A stretch of 64,000 nucleotides of DNA from Lentinula raphanica (Eukaryota > Basidiomycota > Agaricomycetes > Agaricales > Omphalotaceae): positions 1,054,001 to 1,118,000 of the forward strand of contig JANVFP010000006.1 of NCBI GenBank assembly GCA_027919835.1, in the 5' to 3' direction. The translations under genes and the position numbers were made by a program. Positions 52,886 to 62,074 of the stretch are shown piece by piece; positions within the stretch are counted from its first letter, which is position 1; each line of letters opens with the position of its first letter. The notes beneath the pieces are model-generated. The model was not told the DNA's origin. It ran no database searches and saw nothing but the letters and a program-made list of their open reading frames with translations.

Positions 52886-54204
52886 ACCCGCTGAGCAAAT
52901 TCGGATTCGGAGCCGGTTCCAAACAATTCATTCACGTCCGGCACCATGGCGGCAAACTCGATTTCTTCCTCTTTCTTTTCTTCCACCTCTACCGGCGTAA
53001 CCTCCATCATAAAGAGGTCGCGTACTACGCTTCCCATGGCGAAGGGGATGCTGTGGGAGTTGTAGTACGTGATCTTTCCATCACCAGTCTTGGTTTTCAC
53101 GCCTTTCTTGTCGAGCCTGGACCCGGATATCAAGTTACACCTGGCTGAAGGGATATGTAGAACATTGGAGATGGAGAATGATCGAGGAGTATTCTTGACC
53201 TTGGCTTGTAAGTTCACAGTTCCTTTGCCTACAGCTATGGCTGAAAGATTGGAACCAAAGCCATGGACCTGAATCAGCGTTTCGAGAACCTCATAGTCCT
53301 GGAAGAATTTTCGCTCGCGGAAGATATGCCTCGTCGCCCCCGTATCATGGTTAATCGAGTCGTTTTGGGGAGTTTCAAGATTGAGAGCAACGGCGTTAAT
53401 CTTTACCTCCTCGTCGATATGGATTTCGTCATCTGCTCCTTTCTCCAACTCTGGATCTTCTGAGACGTCCATCATAAACGCAAAATCATCCTCTACACTT
53501 CCAATCACTCTCTCAATTTCTTCTTCTTCGACATCGCCGCCTCCTTCTACCATTCCCGCGTAAGTCGGAGGATCGTCACTAGGAACGGTTTGATTGACTT
53601 CATCATCTCTTGTAGGAGTTTCGTTCGTCACGCTAAGACCTGCGAAACGATTTCCACCTCCTGCGAAACGATTTCCTCCACCTGTTGGTCTGCCTCCTCT
53701 CGCTTTTTCCAACACTTGCCTTCGTCGTGCAATAACTCGATCATTTGGAGAAAGGTGTAGGTCTCTCGGACCATTGTAGTTGCTTGGATATTGACCAGCC
53801 TTTCCACCTCCATAGACAAAACAGGTGTCAATCGTGTGTCCTTGCGCGAACACACAGAAGGGATTGTCGCAAAACAGGTTGGGATTAAAGGAAGAGGGAC
53901 GATTACCAGGTCTTTGATTAGAATAAGGTTTGAATCTCCTATCGTCTCTCTGGTTCTGTCGAGAAGAAGATGCACTATTGACCGACTTGTTGGCAGAGTA
54001 TACACCGGGTACCGCATGATGATTGTCACGGTTGATACTCTTCCCTTTTGAGGTAGCTACGATCATGTTGAGCGAAGTGACGTAGGGAGCTATACCTAGC
54101 TCGACCTCTTCGTCTTTGAGTCGACGGATAACGGTCTGTGAGGAGAAGGTTCGTCCAGCAACTTCGGCTATCCGTAGTCTATTTCTCAAATCATCTCGAC
54201 AGTA
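52867..54204 (-). CDS. copia gag C-terminal part and protease
   Basis: Follows the gag N-terminal frame without a frame change after a TGA at 54207-54205. It holds a zinc-knuckle-like C-x4-C-x5-H-x4-C site (CDNPFCVFAQGHTIDTC), a Gly/Arg-rich linker and an acidic stretch, and the aspartic protease motif HDTGATRHIF, with DTG where copia elements usually show DSG. Downstream blocks VHGFGSNLSAIAVGKGTV and HIPSARCNLISGSRL match copia protease. It ends with TAA at 52869-52867. Confidence 0.88.
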   Translation of the reverse strand, partial: YCRDDLRNRLRIAEVAGRTFSSQTVIRRLKDEEVELGIAPYVTSLNMIVATSKGKSINRDNHHAVPGVYSANKSVNSASSSRQNQRDDRRFKPYSNQRPGNRPSSFNPNLFCDNPFCVFAQGHTIDTCFVYGGGKAGQYPSNYNGPRDLHLSPNDRVIARRRQVLEKARGGRPTGGGNRFAGGGNRFAGLSVTNETPTRDDEVNQTVPSDDPPTYAGMVEGGGDVEEEEIERVIGSVEDDFAFMMDVSEDPELEKGADDEIHIDEEVKINAVALNLETPQNDSINHDTGATRHIFRERKFFQDYEVLETLIQVHGFGSNLSAIAVGKGTVNLQAKVKNTPRSFSISNVLHIPSARCNLISGSRLDKKGVKTKTGDGKITYYNSHSIPFAMGSVVRDLFMMEVTPVEVEEKKEEEIEFAAMVPDVNELFGTGSESEFAQRVGFTTV

Positions 54205-54822
54205 TCACCAGCTATTGTTTCGAGTCATCAAGGTGATAAGATGCTTCGCGAAATCCCAATCCGGCATCATCTTTGGATCAGCATCTCGGAGTCGACTGTA
54301 CAAGCGAATCATGACATCCAACCAAGCCACAGGATCATCGTCAGGTTTGCATTGATTTCCGATGATCTGTTGCATGATGGTCAACGCAGAAAGTGTATTG
54401 GTAGGTTCGTATTCGCTCTTGAGCGCCTTCCAAGCAGCGTGTGCAGATGTGCAGTCCTCCAGTATGTGTAGTTTCTCTACTGGGACCGACTTGACAATGA
54501 TCGCTAAAGCTTTCTTGTCGCCATCTAGCCAGGTCTTCGCTTTCTCTCGCGCAGCCTGTACTTCGGCTTTGTTACCAGGAATCCTGAACGTGGAAGGATT
54601 ACCTGCGAGGTCTAAACCTTGCATCTCTCGAGTTGGTTGTAGAACTGGGATTTGTGGAGGATTGTAGTCAGGACCGTCGATGAATTTCCAATAACCGGCA
54701 GCGTCGAGCTCGAACATGGATTTTCTTTTAAACTCATTGTAGTTGTTCGAGCCGTCCTCGGCTTCCTTGATTTGAGTCAGCACGATGTGTTTCCAGTCTT
54801 TGGACTCTTTGGTAAGTTCCAT
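54205..54822 (-). CDS. copia gag N-terminal part
   Basis: Starts MELTKESKDWKHIV. It has the gag helical region (KALKSEYEPTNTLSALTIMQ; DWDFAKHLITLMTR) of fungal copia elements. A TGA at 54207-54205 ends it and the same frame continues downstream, so this is probably one gag-protease frame with a nonsense change or leaky stop. Confidence 0.85.
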   Translation of the reverse strand: MELTKESKDWKHIVLTQIKEAEDGSNNYNEFKRKSMFELDAAGYWKFIDGPDYNPPQIPVLQPTREMQGLDLAGNPSTFRIPGNKAEVQAAREKAKTWLDGDKKALAIIVKSVPVEKLHILEDCTSAHAAWKALKSEYEPTNTLSALTIMQQIIGNQCKPDDDPVAWLDVMIRLYSRLRDADPKMMPDWDFAKHLITLMTRNNSW

Positions 54823-54908
54823 TGTGTCTCTTTAAGTTGTAGTGATAAAGGGGCTGATGTGTTGTTTGCAGGCAGTTGTGCAGTGTTTAGAGCTCGGGGC
54901 CCATAACC

Positions 54909-55104
54909 TATTGAAAGTAGACACAAATATATTCTGGTACGAAGCAAGACACGTTTAGTTACTATACATCGAAGAGAGAGAAAGGGACGAAGCAAGCCCC
55001 AGTGGAACAATACAGAATGATTTAGTAAGCAGAGATAAGCCATAAGATAATGATAAGATAAAAGTAACACTACGAGAACGAAGATGAAGAGTCACCATTC
55101 AACA
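54909..55104 (-). repeat. copia 5' LTR (196 bp)
   Basis: On the minus strand TGTTGAATGGTGACTC to TACTTTCAATA, nearly identical to the other LTR outside the rearranged part. The putative primer site GGTTATGGGC follows at its inner edge. Confidence 0.9.
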
Positions 55105-56222
55105 AAACCAAATTTCAGACTTGGTAATGCAATAGACCACCATTACAAGCAACCGTCGGAACATCACACTGATGAAGGTTTCACTCCGACTGCTACCAGC
55201 CCATGAGCGTGTACCATCGAGGTCGCACCAACAGTTTCTTAACACAGGAAGCCGCAAATTTCTTTTTCCAAATGAGGATGAATGAATGAAAGAAACGAAG
55301 AATGAAAGAGGGAAAGACACACCTAAGGAACAACAGGACGTTGGCACAAACACAGAAGATGTGAATGAAGAACACACCGGCAATTTTATACCTTTAGAAA
55401 CTACCCCATTGACAGTCTCATCACTCAAACCACTCACACCTTCCCCACCTCCCACAGACATCATCATGTCCCAACCTATTCCATGTTCACCTACAAAGGG
55501 TCCATTGTTTATGCCGACGCCAGGCTCGACTTGAGCTCCTAAGAAGTTCCGAGGCAATGAGTCCATGCTGAAGAATTTCGAGGCAGATGCAGCTGCCCAG
55601 GAGTTAACTAATAGAGAGAAGGTCAGGATGGTCTTGAAGTACATTGATAGCCAGACAAAGAGCTTCTGGAAGACACTGGAGGGGTATGAGAATAGGGATT
55701 GGGAGATGATCAAAAAAGAGCTATTGCATGCTTACCTGGGATTGAAGAAAAGCCACCGCTATATGAAAAAGAGTATGAAGAAGATCATGGAGGCCAATGT
55801 AAAGTGCCATGTCGATTCGAAGGAGAACATCAGCAAGTACTATCAACGGTTTCAGAACGTATCCAAGGTGTTGAAAGCAGACAGGAAACTCACCGAGGAC
55901 AACATCAACACTCATTTCTGGGAAAGAGTTCACAAAGCTGACCGGCGACGGAAGATTCTACGGCAAATCGAGATAAAGAATCCAGATTTTGATTGCACAG
56001 TGCCAATGCCGAGTGTGGAGACTGTTTATGAGACAGGACTGACTGTCTTCAGAGATAGTGTCCTGGGATTTGAGTCCAATGACATGTAAGTAGATGCAGT
56101 GGAAAAGGAAGAGAGGAGGCACTGGAAGGGAAAGAAGGTGAGGAAGTCCAAGAAGGTGGTTGTATATGAATCAAGCAGCGAGGATGAGAGCGACAACAGT
56201 GATCACCAGAATCATGCCTGAA
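55105..56222 (+). pseudogene. gag relic of an older LTR retroelement
   Basis: Open segments in one frame separated by stops (TGA after PTPGST near 55534 and TAA after SNDM at 56089). The middle segment has the gag helical region typical of agaricomycete elements (KVRMVLKYIDSQTKSFWKTL, ENISKYYQRFQNVSKVLK). The tail is basic then acidic (KKVVVYESSSEDESD). No protease, integrase or RT follows. It is the right half of the element split by the copia insertion. Confidence 0.7.
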
Positions 56223-56940
56223 AATCAGCCTGCAAGCCAAAAGTTACACTCCCGCAGACTCCAAGCAAGGCAATCAATAATATCACAAAGGCCTCTGTTT
56301 GAAGTTTCCAATGAAGTGGCAGGAGCTCTGGTATCGACCAGTGAGAATTCACCAAAAGGATTCATAGAAAATACCAGGGTCCAGCATTTTTCACCATTGA
56401 GTACCCAAGTCACGACAATGGCAGTTAACTGAAATTACTTGGAATCCGACTTCTGGAGAAGTATGTTTCATTGTCAAAGCAATAAGAAAGCAAAAAAGTG
56501 GTGTTTCATAGAAGCAAACAAAAACCGCGGAAACTTAATGATACGGGTAGAAGCGGTCCGACAATAGGATCAAATCCGGACCGATGCTCAAACGTTGTAA
56601 ATCGCTGCGAAAAAAATCGGGTCCAAAACCATAAAACCCTTACCCTAAAGGGTAGCGGGAATAAACCTCGCTTTGACGTCGTTCACGCTGGATTTTACAT
56701 ATCAGGTTTTATGAGGCGTCCGAGGTGCGAGATATGACAAAGTTAAAATTATTGTATGAATTACTTAGTACGATATGCACAAATAATTGTATGTGTATAC
56801 AGTATGTACGAACAATAAATAATGGAAGTCCGAAGGAGTGACTCTCTTTAATACGAAATTGTAAATGTCGGCTCGATACCGATAATACGCCCATTTTGCG
56901 TGCAGGCATGCAATGGCCTAATTTTAACGATTAGAGCCTT
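56223..56940. other. degraded repeat-like sequence
   Basis: Continuation of the relic frame is visible to about 56430 and then fades. AT-rich sequence follows. The inverted motif TACCCTAAAGGGTA near 56641 could form a small hairpin. No gene seen. Confidence 0.35.
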
Positions 56941-58578
56941 GTAGAGTACTAAAGGACTGTAGTGAGCCCGAGCTGACAGTCAAACTTGTATCATGTTAAT
57001 GCCAGGACGTCAGATCCAGACAGGAAAACACATCCTGACGAATAATAAGAGTTTACACTCGAGTCCCTTGGTCGGGGAGTCCTTCAAGACAAAGCCACCT
57101 CTGATATGAGCTATCAAGGGATTATCAACTTAGTTTTCAACGTCTAACGGCCAACTGAGTATGATACTGCACCGAGACGAGCTTAGAACCAATAGATCTA
57201 TTCGTATTACCAGTGGGGATGGATTATTCAAGGCCCAGACTCAACAGATCTATTCACTTAGATCGAGTTTCGGGATGGATCAGGTCGCAGGAATGTGACT
57301 AAACGGAGAAACAACCAAAGTGTATCATCCCAGTTACATGTGGACGTTTCCTAAATGGGAAATAGACGCCTGAGATGTACAGCTTTGACCAGGAGTGTTG
57401 CAAGGGTAGATCTTTCGACTTCACCATTGTTAAACCTCTGGATCTATTCGATATATGCATATCGTTGGAAAGCTAGAAGCCAGACGAACCTATTGGGACA
57501 GGTTTCCCCCCTTTATATGTACTCCCATTCAGTTGGAGAGGCATACAACCGTTCACATAGCGGAATCAAATGAGGAAACGTTTGAGTTACCTGTGCAGGA
57601 GCTTATCCGTGCCCTTTAACCACCAGCATGTGGATGGACGCACAGACCAGGTCCGGATTCGAAGGTCAGGCAACTAGATCTCGACGAAGGACCACCAGAA
57701 ATGGACATTTTACTTGTTTTTATCCTTTTTACTCTCTGTTTCTCTGGTGTTTGTATCGTTTCTCGTCCTATCTTTCCTTATTTGTATCAGATCTCGGACT
57801 CCGTTCTCTCAAATCTATAGATCTATTCCATAAAATAGTAAATTGGCTACAGATCTATTCGTAGAAGTACTTAAGGACGTAGCCTACAAAAATATAGTTT
57901 AGGTTTTATGCCCATCTTTCTCTGACTAGCTAACCTTTGCCCTCATACGTGTGGGGTAAAGGCTTTGTAAGCCGGGCGGTCTTCAAAAGTGGTTGTGAAA
58001 TTCTCATCTCGTTGGGCCCGATATCTTGTCAGTTGATAAAGTCTCAGCTAGATTTGAATCGAAGGTAGACTCCTATCGTGGAGATACAGAGGGCTTGGTT
58101 CTCGGTTGTTCCAAGTGAGCGTTCAGAGTTTCGGTGGCTCTGTTCAAGCAGACGTGTGGTGATCGGTGATCCATACGAGCTGTGGAAGGTTTCCTGTGAT
58201 CGGTGATCAGTAGATCTTCAACCTGGTTCTGATAGTATTTGTGTGGTCATAAAGTCTGATCTATACGAGTTCTTTCGTTCCTTGTAAACCCTTTGAGTGG
58301 ATCACTCACCCCCTTCGAGTCCAGATCAAAAGATCTGTACTTCCGTGTCACTTCGCTCTGTTGACCTGTATTGCGGATCCAGTAGATCTTTTAAGACTAC
58401 CAGTTCGTTCTAAGGTATAAGATCGTGCGGAATCTCTGACAACGCCCCACACCTCGCTTAAATACATTTGACAAACGACATAAGAAGTATATTGGTGATC
58501 AGTGTTCAGTGATAAAGTCACTAGGTCATTAGATCTATCCAACGAAGCATTAAATTGCACCCTTCATATCCTCGTTAT
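56940..58578 (+). repeat. 5' LTR / leader of the gypsy element (left boundary uncertain)
   Basis: Non-coding stretch directly before the PBS. The motif [AG]GATCTATTC occurs five times, at 57194, 57246, 57440, 57819 and 57851. No convincing gene is present. Confidence 0.5.
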
Positions 58579-58580
58579 CT

Positions 58581-58597
58581 GGAGCCCACCGCGAGGG
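58581..58597 (+). other. primer-binding site of the gypsy element
   Basis: TGGAGCCCACCGCGAGG begins with TGG, complementary to a tRNA CCA end, and lies just ahead of the gag frame. The same core occurs at 49545 next to the relic element, so both may use the same tRNA primer. Confidence 0.65.
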
Positions 58598-59034
58598 GTG
58601 GAATCTATATTTTGGAACGAACTCGAGAGATCTATCGATTTCTCAAACCATTGCCTTAGGTCGAACTTTGTTTGATCTTAAAAATAGCTCCAAGGGAGTC
58701 TCGGACGTCGAAGAACGCAGGTTCTTTAGATTACTTTGATCCAGAGGTGCAAGCCCCGGATAAAAGAAAACGTGTTACAAAGAAGCCTACGGTTCCTGTC
58801 TACGATCCGAAGAACCTCGGACGAGCAAAAAGCAATCCAGATAACGGGACTGCTGCTAGATCTGCTTCTGAAGTTCCAAGAACGAACAGATCTGGTGTAG
58901 TGCAAGGAAGCAGTAGACGTCAGGCAGTTACTGCTGAACCAGTCGATTTGACTAGTTTGAATCCTACATTACCAAACTCTATTTCTTTTGACTTGCAACG
59001 TATCGTGTTTGGGAACAGAATACCAAATATAACG

Positions 59035-60549
59035 ATGAGTACTACACAAAATGACCAAAATGCACAAGGTGCAAACGAGGCTCCAGTGGATATCCTCAAA
59101 CTGTTGGGACCTCCTGCGTTGTCTCCTGAAGAGCAAGGGGAATACAACAATGCGAAGTTCCCTGCCACTCATAAAACGGCTATGATCTTGGATCTATCTG
59201 ATCCGATCCAAATGCCTGAATGGATGAGGTTCTGTCTGACGACGTTCCAAGCCACGGGTGTGACCTCTGAAAAGGTGAAGATGCAAAGGATCTTTGGATG
59301 GATGACTCTCCAGACGAAGCAAGCCTTAGAGCATCTCCCTGGAGCGGAGGAGGGAAAGGAAGATGTAGATCAATTCCTTCGAGCCATGATTGAGCGGTTC
59401 CCGTCTATCTTTGGCAAACCCCTGGGTTCCAAGAAAGCTATGCTGGAATTGGTTCAGAGGTTTCGACCATTGAGAGTCGAGGATGGATCTGAGCTGTTGA
59501 TCTATTGTATGTTGTTCGAAGTCGAGGCCAATAAGTTGTTGAAACCGCCCCCGGCGATTGGAAACCATGAATTGGTGTCGGTCTTTCTATCAGCATTCGA
59601 TGGAAACCTGAGAAAAGCTGTCTCGAAACGAGTTCAGCATCAGGTCCCCAACTCGAAACTTGCGAAACGACGTACGGATGATCCATATACGTTCTCGGAA
59701 TGGAAAAGTGCTGCAGAGGCTGTGGCTAGGCAGCCCCCTCTCGAATCACTATACCAGACCTTTACTGGAACGGATGGAGCTGTCCTGAATGCAGAGACCA
59801 ACTCTAGGGGAGGGATCTATATTCCGGTGGTTACTCCAGCAGCTGCTAAAGAGGAAACGCCAGATCTGACCCGTTTCTTTGCTACAGACACTAGATCTAG
59901 TGTTAAGCAGGAACAGGCAGAGGACCATGAACGTGCCTTTGTGGAAAATGTGGACAAATCGTCGTTGATGCTCAAGGAAATGGGGAATCTTAAGACGCGT
60001 TTTCAGGATGAACTGACGTCGTTGCAGCAATTGCTCAATGATGTTAGGGCAGGAAAATCGGATGCTGGAATGCGACCCCAGCCCAGACCTGGCTTTTCTG
60101 GTAGTGGTAATCCCGGAACCAGTGGGCAGGGTCGAGGGATCCTTAATGTAAATCCCCCTCCAGGCCAAGGAATGCCAGATCGAACGTGTTTCTTGTGTCG
60201 AGGACCAGATCATATGATGAGTAACTGTCCTTTGTTCATGGAACTCCTTGGGAAAGGCTGGGTGATGCCGGAGTCTCAAGGATCCAAACGTCTTAAGCTG
60301 AAAGATGGATCTCCGTTACCAAATAACTTTGGTCCGGAAACTCGATACCAAAAGATCGTGAAATATGCTCAGAGCAAGAACTGGCCTGTTTTGGCGACGT
60401 TATACAATGATCTAATCCCCGATGAAGAGGATTATACAGATCAGTTGGGGGATCCTACTTGGTTGTACCTTGCCAACGTAGTTGAATCTTCCCAGGGGAG
60501 ATCTAGCAACAATGTTGCAACGGTGTACAGTAATGAGTCGGGAAACTAG
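59035..60549 (+). CDS. gypsy gag
   Basis: The capsid/nucleocapsid precursor. The first ATG is at 59035 (MSTTQNDQNAQG), but the same frame is open from about 58660 with a coding-like composition and no ATG, so translation may start upstream at a non-AUG codon. It has the gag helical core (FGWMTLQTKQALEHLPGAEE, ERFPSIFGKPLGSKKAMLEL) and a zinc knuckle CFLCRGPDHMMSNC (C-x2-C-x4-H-x4-C). It ends with TAG at 60547-60549, right after the slippery heptamer. Confidence 0.88.
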   Translation: MSTTQNDQNAQGANEAPVDILKLLGPPALSPEEQGEYNNAKFPATHKTAMILDLSDPIQMPEWMRFCLTTFQATGVTSEKVKMQRIFGWMTLQTKQALEHLPGAEEGKEDVDQFLRAMIERFPSIFGKPLGSKKAMLELVQRFRPLRVEDGSELLIYCMLFEVEANKLLKPPPAIGNHELVSVFLSAFDGNLRKAVSKRVQHQVPNSKLAKRRTDDPYTFSEWKSAAEAVARQPPLESLYQTFTGTDGAVLNAETNSRGGIYIPVVTPAAAKEETPDLTRFFATDTRSSVKQEQAEDHERAFVENVDKSSLMLKEMGNLKTRFQDELTSLQQLLNDVRAGKSDAGMRPQPRPGFSGSGNPGTSGQGRGILNVNPPPGQGMPDRTCFLCRGPDHMMSNCPLFMELLGKGWVMPESQGSKRLKLKDGSPLPNNFGPETRYQKIVKYAQSKNWPVLATLYNDLIPDEEDYTDQLGDPTWLYLANVVESSQGRSSNNVATVYSNESGN

Positions 60550-62036
60550 AGGATCCGATGATTGAGTCGAGCAAGGGACGAAAAACAAGATCCCAGCTGA
60601 AGGACACGACTCATGAGGATGAACCTAAGCCCCGTTCATTGAAAACTGTGCCTCCTACTAAGACAAAACGTTTTGATGGAGTGCACATACCCGTAGATCG
60701 AAATCACCCAAATTTTAAAAATGTTGCCAATCAATCCAAATCTGCTCCTGAACCATCCAATTCGAAAGATCTGAACGGAAAATCGAACAGATCCAATCAT
60801 TCATCAGGGGATGCTTCACTAGGGAAGTCGAGATCTGTTAGTGTCGAAGAGAAATCGGATAAAGAGGATTCTGATTCTGAAGTAGAATTAGTTGAGGAAA
60901 CTAGTGAGACCACTCGCAAAGTGCGTTTCAGGGAGCCCTCACCCCCTAGATCTGACGAAACACATCGACCTTTTGATCATGTCCCACCCAGGGAAGTGTC
61001 ACCCATACCTCGAAATCAACCAAAATCCAAACCGGAGAAGGTCACTGAATCTAAAGGATCTTCGAAGGGACCCAAATTTCGGCTTCGGAATGAATTATTC
61101 ATTCCAGGCCTTGAAGAAGAATTAGCTGATCGGATTTCTCGTCAAATGATCACATTGACGGCTGCTGAGGCATTCCAATTGTCAGGCAAAGTCAGGCAGA
61201 TCATGATGAGGAAGATGAAAAACCGCCAAGTGCGTCCACAAGAACGAATCAAGTCCTTTGTTAATGAGGCCCATGATGTTGAACCTAGTGTCGAGGAAAT
61301 CCCGAGAACAGGGATGGAGATGCAACAGTTCATTGCCGTGGAAGATCTCAGTCTGTCAGAAGGATTGATCTTTGAGAAAATACTCGAGGATCGAGATGGC
61401 ATGAAGGCAGGGGATTATGTTCAGTTGGATCCGGTGGTAGCTTTTCTTCATGATGTTGATGAAAATGATTCACGTCGTGATATGACTATAGTAGCCACTA
61501 TGGGAAATGGCTTAAGATCTGTGTGGCCAGTTGTGAATAATCGAGATGATCTAGACATCGAGAGTGTATTAGACTCTGGATCTCAGATTGTTGCTATCGA
61601 TATGTGTGTTGCCTTAGGATTAGGACTAGGTTGGGATCCGAAAGTGACCATCCAAATGCAGAATGTGCATGGAGGTCTGGCCCGTACCAAAGGACTGTCC
61701 AGGAACGTACCATTCCGATTTGGACCCATAACACTGTATCTACAATGCCATGTGCAGGAAAAGGCACCCTTCGAAATTCTGTTGGGTAGACCTTTCGATG
61801 TACTGACAGAAAGTGTCATCCATACGTTTGGATCTGGTGACCAAGAGTTAACCATAACAGATCCGAACACTGGAAAGCAGTACACCATAGGGACTAGTCC
61901 GAGAGGACAAAGTCCTAAAGCTCAAAAACGGCAGTTGGATAAGCAGAAGTATGCTCAGACTCGGACAGAGACTCCAGATCCAAATCAGGAGACCAGCCCC
62001 GAAGAAGAGGAGAAAACTGCTGAACCAAATTTTTAG
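60537..62036 (+). CDS. gypsy protease frame (retropepsin)
   Basis: Open from just after a TGA at 60534-60536, overlapping the gag end in the -1 frame; the first ATG is 60558. A long charged, disordered N-terminal part precedes a folded region (GPKFRLRNELFIPGLEEEL). The retropepsin site is VLDSGSQIVAIDMCVALG with the flap region RNVPFRFGPITLYLQCHV and ILLGRPFDVLTES, matching agaricomycete gypsy elements. It ends at TAG (62034-62036), immediately after the second slippery heptamer. Confidence 0.87.
   Translation, partial: VGKLEDPMIESSKGRKTRSQLKDTTHEDEPKPRSLKTVPPTKTKRFDGVHIPVDRNHPNFKNVANQSKSAPEPSNSKDLNGKSNRSNHSSGDASLGKSRSVSVEEKSDKEDSDSEVELVEETSETTRKVRFREPSPPRSDETHRPFDHVPPREVSPIPRNQPKSKPEKVTESKGSSKGPKFRLRNELFIPGLEEELADRISRQMITLTAAEAFQLSGKVRQIMMRKMKNRQVRPQERIKSFVNEAHDVEPSVEEIPRTGMEMQQFIAVEDLSLSEGLIFEKILEDRDGMKAGDYVQLDPVVAFLHDVDENDSRRDMTIVATMGNGLRSVWPVVNNRDDLDIESVLDSGSQIVAIDMCVALGLGLGWDPKVTIQMQNVHGGLARTKGLSRNVPFRFGPITLYLQCHVQEKAPFEILLGRPFDVLTESVIHTFGSGDQELTITDPNTGKQYTIGTSPRGQSPKAQKRQLDKQKYAQTRTETPDPNQETSPEEEEKTAEPNF
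60540..60613 (+). promoter_or_regulatory. predicted -1 ribosomal frameshift signal, gag/protease
   Basis: Heptamer GGGAAAC (60540-60546) read as G_GGA_AAC in the gag frame, directly before TAG. Four nt later GGATC (60551-60555) can pair with GATCC (60589-60593), and TGAGTCG (60563-60569) with CGACTCA (60607-60613). The order is that of an H-type pseudoknot. Confidence 0.62.
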
Positions 62037-62074
62037 ATAACCTCTGTGATCTGAGTAGCGATCAGGGAGAGGTT
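62027..62074 (+). promoter_or_regulatory. predicted -1 ribosomal frameshift signal, protease/pol
   Basis: Heptamer AAATTTT (62027-62033) read as A_AAT_TTT in the protease frame, directly before TAG. Spacer of 5 nt, then AACCTCT (62039-62045) pairs with AGAGGTT (62068-62074). Inside it, TGATC (62047-62051) pairs with GATCA (62060-62064) around an 8-nt loop. Confidence 0.68.

Larger units (their letters stand above)
49563..55104 (-). mobile_element. Ty1/copia LTR retrotransposon, complete, minus strand
   Basis: Flanked by direct LTRs (49563-49794 and 54909-55104) with short target repeats: aaaac on the left and aaac on the right. The minus-strand order is 5' LTR, gag, protease, integrase, reverse transcriptase, RNase H, 3' LTR, that is the copia order with integrase before RT. 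A polypurine tract, AAGGGGGGG, abuts the inner edge of the 3' LTR. Coding is interrupted by two in-frame TGA codons, one -1 frame change and two intron-like segments. It is inserted into an older retroelement relic. Confidence 0.93.

Noticed and set aside
50384..54207. In-frame TGA codons read as selenocysteine
   Set aside because: No expectation of selenoproteins in basidiomycetes and no SECIS-like structure seen; mutation or readthrough is simpler.
56630..56655. CCCTTACCCTAAAGGG resembling telomere repeats
   Set aside because: Only two imperfect units that form a small inverted repeat; no array, and it lies inside repeat debris.
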